A stretch of 64,000 nt of DNA from Rhizobium croatiense. Its GTDB lineage: Bacteria; Pseudomonadota; Alphaproteobacteria; Rhizobiales; Rhizobiaceae. The stretch lies in the NCBI RefSeq assembly GCF_019793465.1, contig NZ_JAILYJ010000002.1:124001-188000 (forward strand). The letters run 5' to 3'. The notes below the pieces were generated by a model that ran no database searches, was not told the DNA's origin, and worked only from the letters and a program-made list of their open reading frames with translations. The translations under genes were made by a program, and so were the position numbers. Below are positions 42,595 through 50,531 of the stretch, in pieces. How positions within the stretch are numbered: the stretch's first letter is position 1; every line of letters starts with the position of its first letter.

Positions 42595-43487
42595 CAAGCC
42601 AATCCCTTGCTTCTTGAGCCCACCAGCCGGTGAATTGCGTAATTGATTGCGAATGTCAGCAAGGCGCCGACGATGGCGATGGCCGCTGCGGCGCCGAACC
42701 GGTTGAGCTCGAAACCGAGCTGATACATGTAGATATTCGGCACCAGCGTCGCATTGGCGGGGCCGCCGCGGGTCATGGTGAAAATCAGGTCGAAGCTTTT
42801 GATCGAGGCTATAACCGTCAGAAGCAAAACCACCCTGATCTCAGGCATGAGAAGCGGCAGTGTTATCCAGAAAAACGTCTTTCGCGCCGACGCGCCGTCG
42901 ACCTTGGCGGCGTCGAAAAGAGACGGGTCGATGCGCTGGATTCCGGTGAGGAAGATGACCATGCAAAAACCGAAGAAATACCAGGTGGCAACGATCCCGA
43001 CCGCGGGAAGCACGAAATTGAAATCTCCGAGCCAGGGCAAAGCGAACCTGCCCAAGCCTACCGCTCGCAGAAACTGATTGAACGGGCCGAATGCCGGATT
43101 GTAGAGCCATGCCCAGATGATGCCCAACACGGCAGTCGGCATGATGTAAGGCAGGAACAGGAACGTTCTGAGGGCGAGTTGTTCGCGCTGCTTCAAATTC
43201 CACACACAGGCGGCAAGCGTTATGCCGAGCACGAGCGGCAGGACGCAGTAGAAGATCATGAGTTCGGCATTGTTGCGCAAGGCAATGTAAAAGCGGCTGT
43301 CGGAAAAGAGATCGGCGTAATTGCCCAGCCCAACCCATCTGGGCATGGTCAGGCCGTCCCAGCTGGTCAGGCTCAAACCCAAAGCCGCGACGATCGGCCC
43401 AAAGACAAACGCCCCATAGAGCAGAAATCCAGGCAATAAATAGATGAAATTGGTCTGTTGCGTTCCATCCAGTGCGGAGCGTTTCAT
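42594..43487 (-). CDS. carbohydrate ABC transporter permease (MalF/UgpA-like)
   Basis: A 297-residue inner-membrane permease with six helices: first LPGFLLYGAFVFGPIVAALGLS, EAA loop DPSLFDAAKVDGASARKTFFWITLPLL, and the FTMTRGGPANAT signature shared with sugar permeases. AGGGAGT precedes ATG 43487. It is the second gene of the operon, 123 bases after the binding-protein gene, and a strong hairpin lies in that gap. Confidence 0.95.
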   Translation of the reverse strand: MKRSALDGTQQTNFIYLLPGFLLYGAFVFGPIVAALGLSLTSWDGLTMPRWVGLGNYADLFSDSRFYIALRNNAELMIFYCVLPLVLGITLAACVWNLKQREQLALRTFLFLPYIMPTAVLGIIWAWLYNPAFGPFNQFLRAVGLGRFALPWLGDFNFVLPAVGIVATWYFFGFCMVIFLTGIQRIDPSLFDAAKVDGASARKTFFWITLPLLMPEIRVVLLLTVIASIKSFDLIFTMTRGGPANATLVPNIYMYQLGFELNRFGAAAAIAIVGALLTFAINYAIHRLVGSRSKGLA

Positions 43488-43561
43488 CCAGTACTCCCTG
43501 CCAAACCTCTGGTCATCGCGCAAGCCGTGAGCTCGTAGCGCCAATTTTTACGTGATGAACG

Positions 43562-43603
43562 GGACGCCGGTCGGACCGCCCGGGGCCGTCGTGACCGGCG
43601 TCC
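43562..43603 (-). other. intercistronic hairpin between binding-protein and permease genes
   Basis: Perfect 11-bp arms GGACGCCGGTC (43562-43572) and GACCGGCGTCC (43593-43603) with a 20-base loop, 7 bases after the binding-protein stop. There is no T-run. Position and shape suggest an mRNA-stabilising or partial-termination element that keeps binding-protein mRNA more abundant than permease mRNA, as known for malE-malF. Confidence 0.65.
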
Positions 43604-43610
43604 GCACTTC

Positions 43611-44945
43611 TTATTTCTTATCCTTCAAATAGGCCTGATAGTCTTTGTCCATGGCATCGACAAAGGCTTCGGGCGTGATCTTGCCGGACAAGAGAAGCGG
43701 CGTGTTGTCGTCGATTGTCTTCAGCATCGTCGGGCTCGACCAATCGGGGTAATGGCCGAGCGCATCGTTGGCATTGAGTGTCTTCCACATCTCGATGCCG
43801 GAGGTCAGCAGCGGCGTGAGCTTCGGCTTTGCATCTGCCGGGAGCGATGTTGCGGGAAGATAGCCTGCCGCGGCCCAGCTTTCAGCGGCCTTTTCGGATA
43901 CCATATAGTCGATATACTCGCCGGCCAGGTCCTGCTTCGCCTTGTCCTTGGCGAGGCTGGTTATCGCCCAGGCAAGATCCACGCCGCCGACGCTCATCGG
44001 CTTGGAAATACCCTTCGGGGCGGGAATGGCCATGAAGCCGATATCCGGATTGTTTTGCATGTCGCCGAAATACCAGGTCCCGGAAATCAGGAATGCGCCC
44101 TGCCCTGATATGAACAGCTGGACGGCGTCATCACCCGAGATGCCCTCGAAGCCGGGATAAAAGTAGCCGCCCTGCGCCCATTGCTGCACGAGTTTGGCCG
44201 ATTCGATATTCCCCTTGGTGTTCCAGGAGCCGCCTTTGCCGTAAATCAGGTCATCAAGCTCGGCGCGATTGGCCGCGTCGATATGCGCTTGATCGATGGC
44301 GCCGATCATGTGCAGGGCGAGATGCTGCTTGGCCGAGCCCATCATGAAGGGCGCGACGCCTTTTTCCTTGAGCTTGTCGAGAGCGGCCAACAGCTCGTCG
44401 AAGGTATGCGGCAGCGCCACGCCCGCGTCGTCGAGGATCTTCTTATTGTAATAAAGGCCGACGATCTCGGCGAGACCCGATATGCCGTAGGTCTTGCCGA
44501 CCCCGAATTTCGCCCCCTCCCAGCGGTCTCTGGCAAGCACGGAATCCGACTGCCGCTTATCCCAGCCATATTTCTTGATGTACTCGTCAACCGGCAGGAG
44601 CAATCCTTCCTTGACCATCGCGCCCATGTCGCCGGCGCCCTGGTTGACCTTGGTGACGACAGGGCCATCGCCGGCCGAGACCGCAAGCTTCAACGTCAGC
44701 TTCATGTCATCGAAGGTGCGGGCGGTGCGCTTGATCGTGACACCGGGATGCGCGGCTTCGAAGTCCTTGTTCAGCTGCTCTATGACTGCGCTCTGACCTT
44801 CAAAGGTCTGGTCGTCCCACACGGCCAGATCGTCGGCGCGGGCGGCGGAAAGGCCGAAACTCACAAGCGCCGCGCCGGCAAGCGCGACAGCTGCTTTCAA
44901 TCGGTATGCCGGCAGTATGCTGATCGATTTCACGGTTCTGTTCAT
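43611..44945 (-). CDS. extracellular sugar-binding protein (ABC transporter)
   Basis: A 444-residue periplasmic family 1 solute-binding protein. Signal peptide with AVALAGAALVSFGLS and cleavage near ARA-DDLAV. The mature protein has the family pattern FDDMKLTLKLAVSAGDGPVV, GAGDMGAMVKEGLLLP and VGLYYNKKILDDAGVALP (hinge region), with aromatic residues for sugar stacking (YFYPGFEG, SGTWYFGDM). GGTGGAG precedes ATG 44945. It is the first gene of the transport operon. The ligand is probably an oligosaccharide; the neighbouring glycosidase and acetyltransferase suggest an amino sugar or decorated glycan, which is inference. Confidence 0.93.
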   Translation of the reverse strand: MNRTVKSISILPAYRLKAAVALAGAALVSFGLSAARADDLAVWDDQTFEGQSAVIEQLNKDFEAAHPGVTIKRTARTFDDMKLTLKLAVSAGDGPVVTKVNQGAGDMGAMVKEGLLLPVDEYIKKYGWDKRQSDSVLARDRWEGAKFGVGKTYGISGLAEIVGLYYNKKILDDAGVALPHTFDELLAALDKLKEKGVAPFMMGSAKQHLALHMIGAIDQAHIDAANRAELDDLIYGKGGSWNTKGNIESAKLVQQWAQGGYFYPGFEGISGDDAVQLFISGQGAFLISGTWYFGDMQNNPDIGFMAIPAPKGISKPMSVGGVDLAWAITSLAKDKAKQDLAGEYIDYMVSEKAAESWAAAGYLPATSLPADAKPKLTPLLTSGIEMWKTLNANDALGHYPDWSSPTMLKTIDDNTPLLLSGKITPEAFVDAMDKDYQAYLKDKK

Positions 44946-45122
44946 CTGCTCCACCTCACTTGGTTTATTCTCCACTCTCCGTTCCGGCTTCGCGCCTGGC
45001 GCCGGCCGAACGTTTTCTTCCCCCAGAGCTTTGCCTGGCTGGCGAATCTGAGGTAATCGTCAGTGCATCAGCTCCTCTCGCGACCTCAAATGACAAAGCG
45101 CCACGCAGGAGGTGGCAAAGTG

Positions 45123-45737
45123 ATGGACACCAGTTGCTTCATCCGTCCCGCGATTGAAGCGGATACTGAAGCCTTTTTTGACATCTGCCTGAGGACCGCG
45201 AATGGCGGTCACGATGCCAGCGCCCTTTACAGCGACCCGCATCTGCCCGGCTACATCTGGTCGGTACCCTATCTCAAGTTCGCCAAAGACTTTGCCTTTG
45301 TTCTCGTTCAGGGCGACCGGCCGGTCGGCTATGTCATAGGCGCGCCTGATACCAGCGGGTTCGACAGAGACTTGGCGGCAAACTGGTGGCCGTCCGTGCG
45401 CCGAGAGATCGCCGGACTGGCGCCTACCCGTCCGCGCGACGCCGATGTGCTGGAGCGAATCCAAAATCCGCGCAGCGGAACGCCCTGGCTTCAGGACCAG
45501 TACCCGGCGCATCTTCACATCAACATTCTTCCCGGACTTCAGGCAAGCGGCTGGGGACGACGGATGATCGACACCGAGCTTCAGGCGCTTCGCAATCATG
45601 GGGTCACGGCCGTGCATCTCGGGGTCGATCCAAACAACGAACGCGCCAGAGGCTTCTACCGTCACCTTGGCTTTTCCGAATTCGAGCGGGACGGCTCCGT
45701 CGCCTTTGCAATGCGGATCGATGAGCGATCCCGCTAG
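45123..45737 (+). CDS. GNAT acetyltransferase resembling the O-GlcNAcase-associated HAT domain
   Basis: A 204-residue protein. The order IRPAIEADTEAFFDICLRTANGG, DASALYSDPHLPGYIW, GYVIGAPDTSGFD and NWWPSVRRE, followed by the acetyl-CoA loop LQASGWGRRMIDTEL and HLGVDPNNERARGFYRHLGF, is the same as in the acetyltransferase-like domain at the C-terminus of eukaryotic O-GlcNAcase and its stand-alone bacterial relatives. The acetyl-CoA motif (Q/GxGxG/A: ASGWGRR) is kept. ATG 45123 has AGGAGGTGG upstream. It is divergent from the binding-protein gene and convergent with the glycosidase. The substrate is unknown; a sugar amine is plausible. Confidence 0.85.
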   Translation: MDTSCFIRPAIEADTEAFFDICLRTANGGHDASALYSDPHLPGYIWSVPYLKFAKDFAFVLVQGDRPVGYVIGAPDTSGFDRDLAANWWPSVRREIAGLAPTRPRDADVLERIQNPRSGTPWLQDQYPAHLHINILPGLQASGWGRRMIDTELQALRNHGVTAVHLGVDPNNERARGFYRHLGFSEFERDGSVAFAMRIDERSR

Positions 45738-45757
45738 AACCGACGAAGCCAGATCAC

Positions 45758-47515
45758 TCATGACATTGGCTCCGCATTTGCGGCGTCAAGCCCATATTTC
45801 AAAACGACCGCCGCCGGCATGGCGCTCCAGCCCTGAAGCAGGGAGCCGCGCCCGTACGGCGGCGAGAAATATTCGACCGCGCCGATCCAGCCATTGTCGA
45901 GGCAGGTTTCCCACCAGCGCGTCAACGCATAGCGCGCGCCTCCAAGTCCGTGGCGCAGGCGTTCTTCGGCATAGGCGCCATCCCAATAGGGCCAGTCCGA
46001 GCCATTATGATAGCGGTAGGGAAAAGCGGTCTTGGATCGCAGATCGCTTGGCCGCTTGAAGGGCGGATAGGCGCACATGACACCCCAGCTGCCGTAGGGC
46101 TGTTCCTGATTGTTGCGCGTTTCCAGTCTGGTTTCGAACGCTCTCAGCAGGCCAACAGCCCTAGGCCGCGAAATCGCGCCGAACCGCGACAAAGTCAGGC
46201 TGTCGAGAGCCAGATGATCCTCGACGAACACGCCCGGTGTTCCATAGTCGAGATATCCTCCCGTTGCCGGGACGAAGAGTTTTGCCTCGATTTCCTGGCG
46301 GGCCAGATTTGCGGCCTCGCCCGCCCGTTCGGCCAGAGCCGGATCGTGCCCCTCGCCAAGCCTCGCCACCGCATCCATGGCGCCGACGAAAAGGCCGAGA
46401 TCATACGAGACAAGGCCCTCGCGATAGACGTTATCGGCCCAATCGCGATCGTTACGCGGTTTTACAGGCAGAACGCTGTCGGGGCCGGCCAGGCTGAGAT
46501 AGCGGTCGGTGATCGACCGGACGATCGGCCAATGCTGCTGCACCTCGGCCAGATCCTTCATTGCCCTGACATAGTCGTCGATGAACAGAATGAAGAAAAG
46601 CGGGCTGTCGAAATGGTCGCTCCACCAGTCCTGCGGACGGTTGTGATATTCCGGGACTGCCCTTTTATGGGTTTTGGGATTGGCCTTGCTGTCGGCGACA
46701 AAGCGCTGCCAGGCCTCAGATTGCGCAGGCCCCGTCAAGATCACGCCGCTTGGCGCTTCTCCATCCGGCTGCACCCCCTTGGCGAGCAGCCGGATCTCGT
46801 CGCGCACCGCCTCCGGTGCCAGCGTCAAAAGCGGCTGCATCGTCCAATAGCCATCCCGGTAATAAGTTCGCGCCGGAGCACTATAGGCCTGTCCGGCGGC
46901 AAGACCGGCGAAGGCGCCGTTTTCATCGCGCCTGATGCTGGAAAGGGCGGCGTGGATCCCCTGGCTGACCATGCTGCGCATCAGCGGGTCGGCATCGGGC
47001 GCCAGATCACAACGCGCGACATATTCCGCCGCTTGCGCCATGATGGCCTCGCTGCTGAGATCGAGCGCTTTTTCGGCTTCGTCTCTTGAGGCGCCGACGG
47101 CAATTCGCAAATCGGAACCGGCGGCCTCCGCGATGAGCACACCCCAGTCCATTTCGAAAGTCTGGCGATGATGGTTCCGAGAGCCCCTCACCCGTGCGCT
47201 TTGCCCATCCGGCTCGTGCCACCAGGCACAACGACGCGCCGGATATATGCCCTGAAGGCGCACGCCGCTGATCAACATCACCGGCAGCGACTGTGCGATA
47301 AAGACGCCGCCATGTTTGGCGACAATCCGGTTCGGGCCGTAGGTATAAGGCCCCCTGATTGCAGAAAACCTCACCCGTCCCAGGTTGCCGGCGCCCCACA
47401 GGGCGAGATCAGCATATCCATCCGGCTGAATATCGGCTTGAAGGCGTGGCGCCATGACAGGCAGTAGAACCGGTTTTTCGCAGGACAGCTGTCCATCAGC
47501 CAAGGGCTTTAACAT
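45758..47515 (-). CDS. six-hairpin glycosidase-like protein
   Basis: A 585-residue protein without signal peptide, thus probably cytoplasmic. An N-terminal beta-rich part (residues 1-180) is followed by an (alpha/alpha)6 domain: YYRDGYWTMQPLLTLAPE, YHNRPQDWWSDHFDSPLFFILFI, RDWADNVYREGLVSYDLGLF, FVEDHLALDSLTLSRFG and YRYHNGSDWPYWDGAYAEERL. Acidic residues in RDWAD and the SDWPYWDG region are candidates for catalysis. It resembles amylo-alpha-1,6-glucosidase/GH63-like and rhamnosidase-like six-hairpin enzymes, but I cannot fix the GH family. GGGGAG precedes ATG 47515; a longer in-frame extension to 47725 is not supported. It is divergent from the ROK regulator. Confidence 0.8.
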   Translation of the reverse strand: MLKPLADGQLSCEKPVLLPVMAPRLQADIQPDGYADLALWGAGNLGRVRFSAIRGPYTYGPNRIVAKHGGVFIAQSLPVMLISGVRLQGIYPARRCAWWHEPDGQSARVRGSRNHHRQTFEMDWGVLIAEAAGSDLRIAVGASRDEAEKALDLSSEAIMAQAAEYVARCDLAPDADPLMRSMVSQGIHAALSSIRRDENGAFAGLAAGQAYSAPARTYYRDGYWTMQPLLTLAPEAVRDEIRLLAKGVQPDGEAPSGVILTGPAQSEAWQRFVADSKANPKTHKRAVPEYHNRPQDWWSDHFDSPLFFILFIDDYVRAMKDLAEVQQHWPIVRSITDRYLSLAGPDSVLPVKPRNDRDWADNVYREGLVSYDLGLFVGAMDAVARLGEGHDPALAERAGEAANLARQEIEAKLFVPATGGYLDYGTPGVFVEDHLALDSLTLSRFGAISRPRAVGLLRAFETRLETRNNQEQPYGSWGVMCAYPPFKRPSDLRSKTAFPYRYHNGSDWPYWDGAYAEERLRHGLGGARYALTRWWETCLDNGWIGAVEYFSPPYGRGSLLQGWSAMPAAVVLKYGLDAANAEPMS

Positions 47516-47879
47516 GGGAAACTCCCCAACAGCCTGGTTGCGGCACCGGCCGAAAGCAAAATGGAAAAATAGCGGAACCGGCCAGGACCAGTTCCTTTTC
47601 GGGCGATCTTGGCGCGCATGCAGCAGCTGCCCAGACAATATGTGTGACCCATACTTGTCCTCGACCCTGTTTATTTCGTCGCGCGTTTGATTGCGCGCTG
47701 GTCGCAGCCTACAGGCGACCTCCAATTTGTCAAGGACATAGACAAATCACCGACTTCCAAGTACTAAACTCGTGTCAGTTGACGAGGATTGACCTTCAAA
47801 CTTTCTTCTGCGTGATAGTTGAGGCCGATATCTCTTCTAATTAGGTATACGCCTCGAACTAATTGGAACGAGCAGCCGA
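47516..47879. other. divergent control region between glycosidase and ROK regulator
   Basis: 364 bases with AT-rich centre (47740-47870). It holds the inverted repeat at 47725-47747 and a perfect CTAATTAG palindrome near 47837-47844, both potential regulator sites. No coding frame with start signals is seen on either strand. Confidence 0.6.
47725..47747. promoter_or_regulatory. candidate ROK-regulator operator
   Basis: Perfect 7-bp inverted repeat ATTTGTC (47725-47731), 9-base spacer, GACAAAT (47741-47747). The half-site spacing of 16 bases places both arms on one face of the helix roughly one and a half turns apart, as in other ROK operators. It lies in the control region shared by the glycosidase and the ROK gene. 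Confidence 0.55.
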
Positions 47880-49061
47880 ATGACAATGACATCCCCGGTC
47901 GCCCAGACTCCGATCGCACGGAAAATATCGACCAACGCCGTCATCCGGACCGTGTTGGCCAACCGTTCGATCTCCCGCGCCGATATCGCCAAACTGACCG
48001 GCTTGTCGAAACAGACGATTTCCGAGGTCGTGCGCGATCTTGAAAATGAAGGGTGGCTGAAACCCGTCGGCCGGACCGATGGCCGACCGGGCCGAAATGC
48101 GGTCATTTACGAAATCAATGCCAGAGCAGGACTGGCTGTCTCAATCGATCTCGGCGGCACCAAGATTGCTGCGGCCATCTGCGATCTGTTGGGGAACGTG
48201 GTTGCCGAAACCAAAGTGCCCACCGACCGGCGCGGCGGAATGCATCTCGTCAATCAATTCAGCGATCTTATCGTTGAGCTCGCATCGGCGGCGGGGACGA
48301 CCGCCGACAAGCTTCGTCTGGTCGTTCTCGGCACTCCCGGCGTCCTCGATCCAGTCACCGGACACATCAATGTCGCTCCGAACATTCCCGGCGTCGACGC
48401 CATGGACCTGCGGCAGGTCTTCAGCAGCAGGATGGGTCTGCCCGTCATCGTCGAAAACGACGTCAATCTCGCCGCGCAAGGGGAACGCTGGCAGGGGCAC
48501 GGCATCGAGATCGACAATTTTGCGTTCGTCGCGCTTGGAACGGGCGTCGGCATGGGCATCATCGCCAACGGGGCACTGCTGCGCGGGGCGCGGGGCGCTG
48601 CCGGCGAAATCGCCTATCTCCCGATCGGCGGCGATGCTTTTGATCCCGGCGGGTTTACGCTTGGCACTCTTGAAAGCGCCGTCGGCAGCGTTGCGATGCT
48701 TCGCCGCTACATCGGCTTCGGCGGGCGCAATGCATCCACCGTGGCCGATCTCTTCGCCGCGTTCAACGCGGGAGAATCGAGCGCCGTCGCCGCAATCGAA
48801 GAGACCGCAAGGCTGGCGGCGGTCGCCATTGCGGCAATCGGCGCAACCCTCGATCCCGAACTGGTGATTACCGGCGGCAGCATCGGCGCGAGGCCGGAAC
48901 TCGTAAACGCCATTCGGCGTTTCCTGCCGCGCTGCACGCCTTACCCGCCGCGCATCGCGATCAGCCGCTTCGGCAACCGCGCCGCCCTCATGGGAGGCAT
49001 GGGAATCGCGGTCGAGCGTATGCATGACGATCTATTCGGGGTAAAATTGCGGGAAATCTAA
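47880..49061 (+). CDS. ROK-family transcriptional regulator (NagC/XylR type)
   Basis: A 393-residue regulator. N-terminal winged helix (residues 15-75): ISRADIAKLTGLSKQTISEVVRDLENEGWL. The ROK sugar-binding fold has the ATP-type loop SIDLGGTKIAAAI near residue 90, and ENDVNLAAQGE, GTGVGMGIIANG and ITGGSIGARPEL. The CxCGxxGC zinc motif of ROK kinases and some repressors is absent: that region reads GGDAFDPGGFTLGTLES. It most likely represses the adjacent sugar locus and is released by a sugar. Start ATG 47880; ATG 47886 is possible. It is divergent from the glycosidase. Confidence 0.9.
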   Translation: MTMTSPVAQTPIARKISTNAVIRTVLANRSISRADIAKLTGLSKQTISEVVRDLENEGWLKPVGRTDGRPGRNAVIYEINARAGLAVSIDLGGTKIAAAICDLLGNVVAETKVPTDRRGGMHLVNQFSDLIVELASAAGTTADKLRLVVLGTPGVLDPVTGHINVAPNIPGVDAMDLRQVFSSRMGLPVIVENDVNLAAQGERWQGHGIEIDNFAFVALGTGVGMGIIANGALLRGARGAAGEIAYLPIGGDAFDPGGFTLGTLESAVGSVAMLRRYIGFGGRNASTVADLFAAFNAGESSAVAAIEETARLAAVAIAAIGATLDPELVITGGSIGARPELVNAIRRFLPRCTPYPPRIAISRFGNRAALMGGMGIAVERMHDDLFGVKLREI

Positions 49062-49204
49062 GACTGTAGGGAGTAGGCAGCGGATAGCCATCTCGAAAAA
49101 TCCGAGACAACCGGCTGCACAGGCAAGGGACATGGCCCCGCGGTCAACTCGCAATCGCCGCCGGGACACTTGAGAAGCGCTACGAATGCGCTAGATTTTC
49201 CGCC

Positions 49205-49498
49205 ATGATATCAGCAACGCAGATACGCGGCGCGCGCGCCATGATCGGAATGAGCATCGAAGAGCTCGCCGCCGCAAGCGGCCTGCCGGTCGAGACGGTG
49301 ACGGCGTTGGAAAAAGGCGATTTTGCGGGCGAGCCGCATGCGCTGTTCGACGTGCGCAGCACGCTCGAGGCGCACGGCATCATCTTCCTGTCGAGCGGCA
49401 ATCAGGATGAAGGCGGCCCCGGCATCCGGCTGCGGGCACGCACGTCAAGTGATGACGGCATCCGGCCGGAAAATCTCAACGCCGCCAATGATGATTGA
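49205..49498 (+). CDS. small XRE-type helix-turn-helix protein
   Basis: A 97-residue protein. Residues 5-60 form a helix-turn-helix of the Cro/XRE type: QIRGARAMIGMSIEELAAASGLPVETVTALEKGD. The segment VRSTLEAHGIIFLSSG is also seen in many short alphaproteobacterial regulators of this kind. It ends with a hydrophilic tail. No clear ribosome site precedes ATG 49205. It could be a transcription regulator or an antitoxin, but no toxin gene is adjacent. Confidence 0.75.
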   Translation: MISATQIRGARAMIGMSIEELAAASGLPVETVTALEKGDFAGEPHALFDVRSTLEAHGIIFLSSGNQDEGGPGIRLRARTSSDDGIRPENLNAANDD

Positions 49499-49522
49499 CG
49501 GAACAGAACCGTCGCCCTGCCC

Positions 49523-49631
49523 CAAAGCGCGTCGCGATCCTTCAGATTCGCTCCTTGCGCGCTTTAGCTCTTTGGTTTTACGCATGTCGTTGGCGCAAAA
49601 CCGCGGACACTTTTGCGCGATATGCTTTAAA
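49523..49631. repeat. RIME-like two-hairpin repeat, copy 7 (GCGCAAAA subtype)
   Basis: First palindrome AAAGCGCGTCGCGATCC to GCGCGCTTTAG (arms imperfect), then the CTCTTTGGTTTTACG spacer and a second hairpin GCATGTCGTTGGCGCAAAA with TTTTGCGCGATATGC. It lies 25 bases after the XRE gene and just before the convergent hypothetical gene. Confidence 0.85.
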
Positions 49632-49651
49632 TCAAGCACGAGACCCGAGTG

Positions 49652-49864
49652 TCAGAGATAGGTCTTGGCAAGGTCGGCGAGTTTGCCGCTGTCTCTCACG
49701 CCCTGCCTGTAGAGCTGAATGATGACCGCACCGATCCGCTCGGCCTCCGGCGCCGTTCTGACAAGTCCGCGTTCGACACAGACCTTGTCCAGCACTTGCG
49801 AAAGCAGATCGAGATCTTCCGAAAAGAGCGGTAAATCATGCGGATGAATCGATGACCGTAACAT
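49652..49864 (-). CDS. conserved hypothetical protein, 70 aa
   Basis: A small soluble protein, mostly helical by composition: LPLFSEDLDLLSQVLDKVC, then EAERIGAVIIQLYRQGVRDSGKLADLAKTYL. I know it only as a type of short rhizobial hypothetical with no assigned function. ATG 49864 (MLRSSIHPHD) has GGAGGGAAG about 9 bases upstream, which decides against the longer frame from 49927. Confidence 0.65.
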   Translation of the reverse strand: MLRSSIHPHDLPLFSEDLDLLSQVLDKVCVERGLVRTAPEAERIGAVIIQLYRQGVRDSGKLADLAKTYL

Positions 49865-50050
49865 CACGCCGCACTTCCCTCCGAGGGCAAACGCCGTCAC
49901 GCTTGCATCGCCGGACGCCCTCCGCAACCGGCAACAAACTGATTATGCGCGTGGCTCAGAACTTTAGCAACTGCGCAAATTCCTGTGGAACGATATTTTG
50001 TCCCGCGCGTTAACGGCGGGTTTTGCAGCAGGAATCAGCGAGCACGAATC

Positions 50051-50290
50051 TTGAGTGAAAAACGCTTTCCGTCCCCCGTCCGAGTCCATTCTCCAACCAG
50101 CAGTCTGATCGTTTCCACCGTCTGGGACGCCGTCGAATATCTGAAACGATGCCCGGGCAAGCGCGGGCGGGATTATCGCATCGCGCTACAGCACTGCCTT
50201 GACGCGCTGGACGGGCTGCGCAGCCCGCGCGCGGCGCAGGCTTCCTTCGTCACGGCGGCGAAGACGGCAGGCTTGCTGGCGAGAAAATAG
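50051..50290 (+). CDS. DUF982 family protein
   Basis: A protein of about 79 residues. The pattern VRVHSPTSSLIVSTVWDAVEYLKRCPGKRGRDYRIALQHCLDAL and the closing ARAAQASFVTAAKTAGL-type end fit DUF982, a small family almost limited to Rhizobiales, of unknown function. The frame opens with GTG 49985 and TTG 50051, and no in-frame ATG is available; I favour 50051 because family members start close to the first beta-strand, but no strong ribosome site decides it. Confidence 0.7.
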   Translation: MSEKRFPSPVRVHSPTSSLIVSTVWDAVEYLKRCPGKRGRDYRIALQHCLDALDGLRSPRAAQASFVTAAKTAGLLARK

Positions 50291-50321
50291 GGAAACGGCG
50301 CAGCCTTCCGGTGGCTTGTGC

Positions 50322-50531
50322 TCATCTGCTGCGGCCACCAACGGCAATGATCTGCGGGTGCATGGAGCCTTCCAGGATCACCTTGGCGGTGATCTCGACC
50401 ACCCGCTCCTCGGCGAGTTCGGCAAGCGCGAGAGCAACGTCGCCCTCCGGCCAGCCGGCCTTGACCGCTTCGTCCGTCAGAGCCTGGAACGCACTGGCAA
50501 GAGCCTGCCTGCAAGTTAGATTCTGGTTCAT
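50322..50531 (-). CDS. conserved hypothetical protein, 69 aa
   Basis: A small soluble, acidic helical protein: MNQNLTCRQALASAFQAL, then GDVALALAELAEERVVEI and a final VILEGSMHPQIIAVGG strand. I do not recognise the family by function; similar short proteins occur in Rhizobium genomes. Two starts are possible (50531 and 50540), both with weak ribosome sites. It is convergent with the DUF982 gene (31 bases between stops). Confidence 0.6.
   Translation of the reverse strand: MNQNLTCRQALASAFQALTDEAVKAGWPEGDVALALAELAEERVVEITAKVILEGSMHPQIIAVGGRSR

Noticed and set aside
49205..49864. XRE protein and the 70-residue protein as a toxin-antitoxin pair
   Set aside because: They are convergent and separated by a repeat; neither matches a known toxin pattern.
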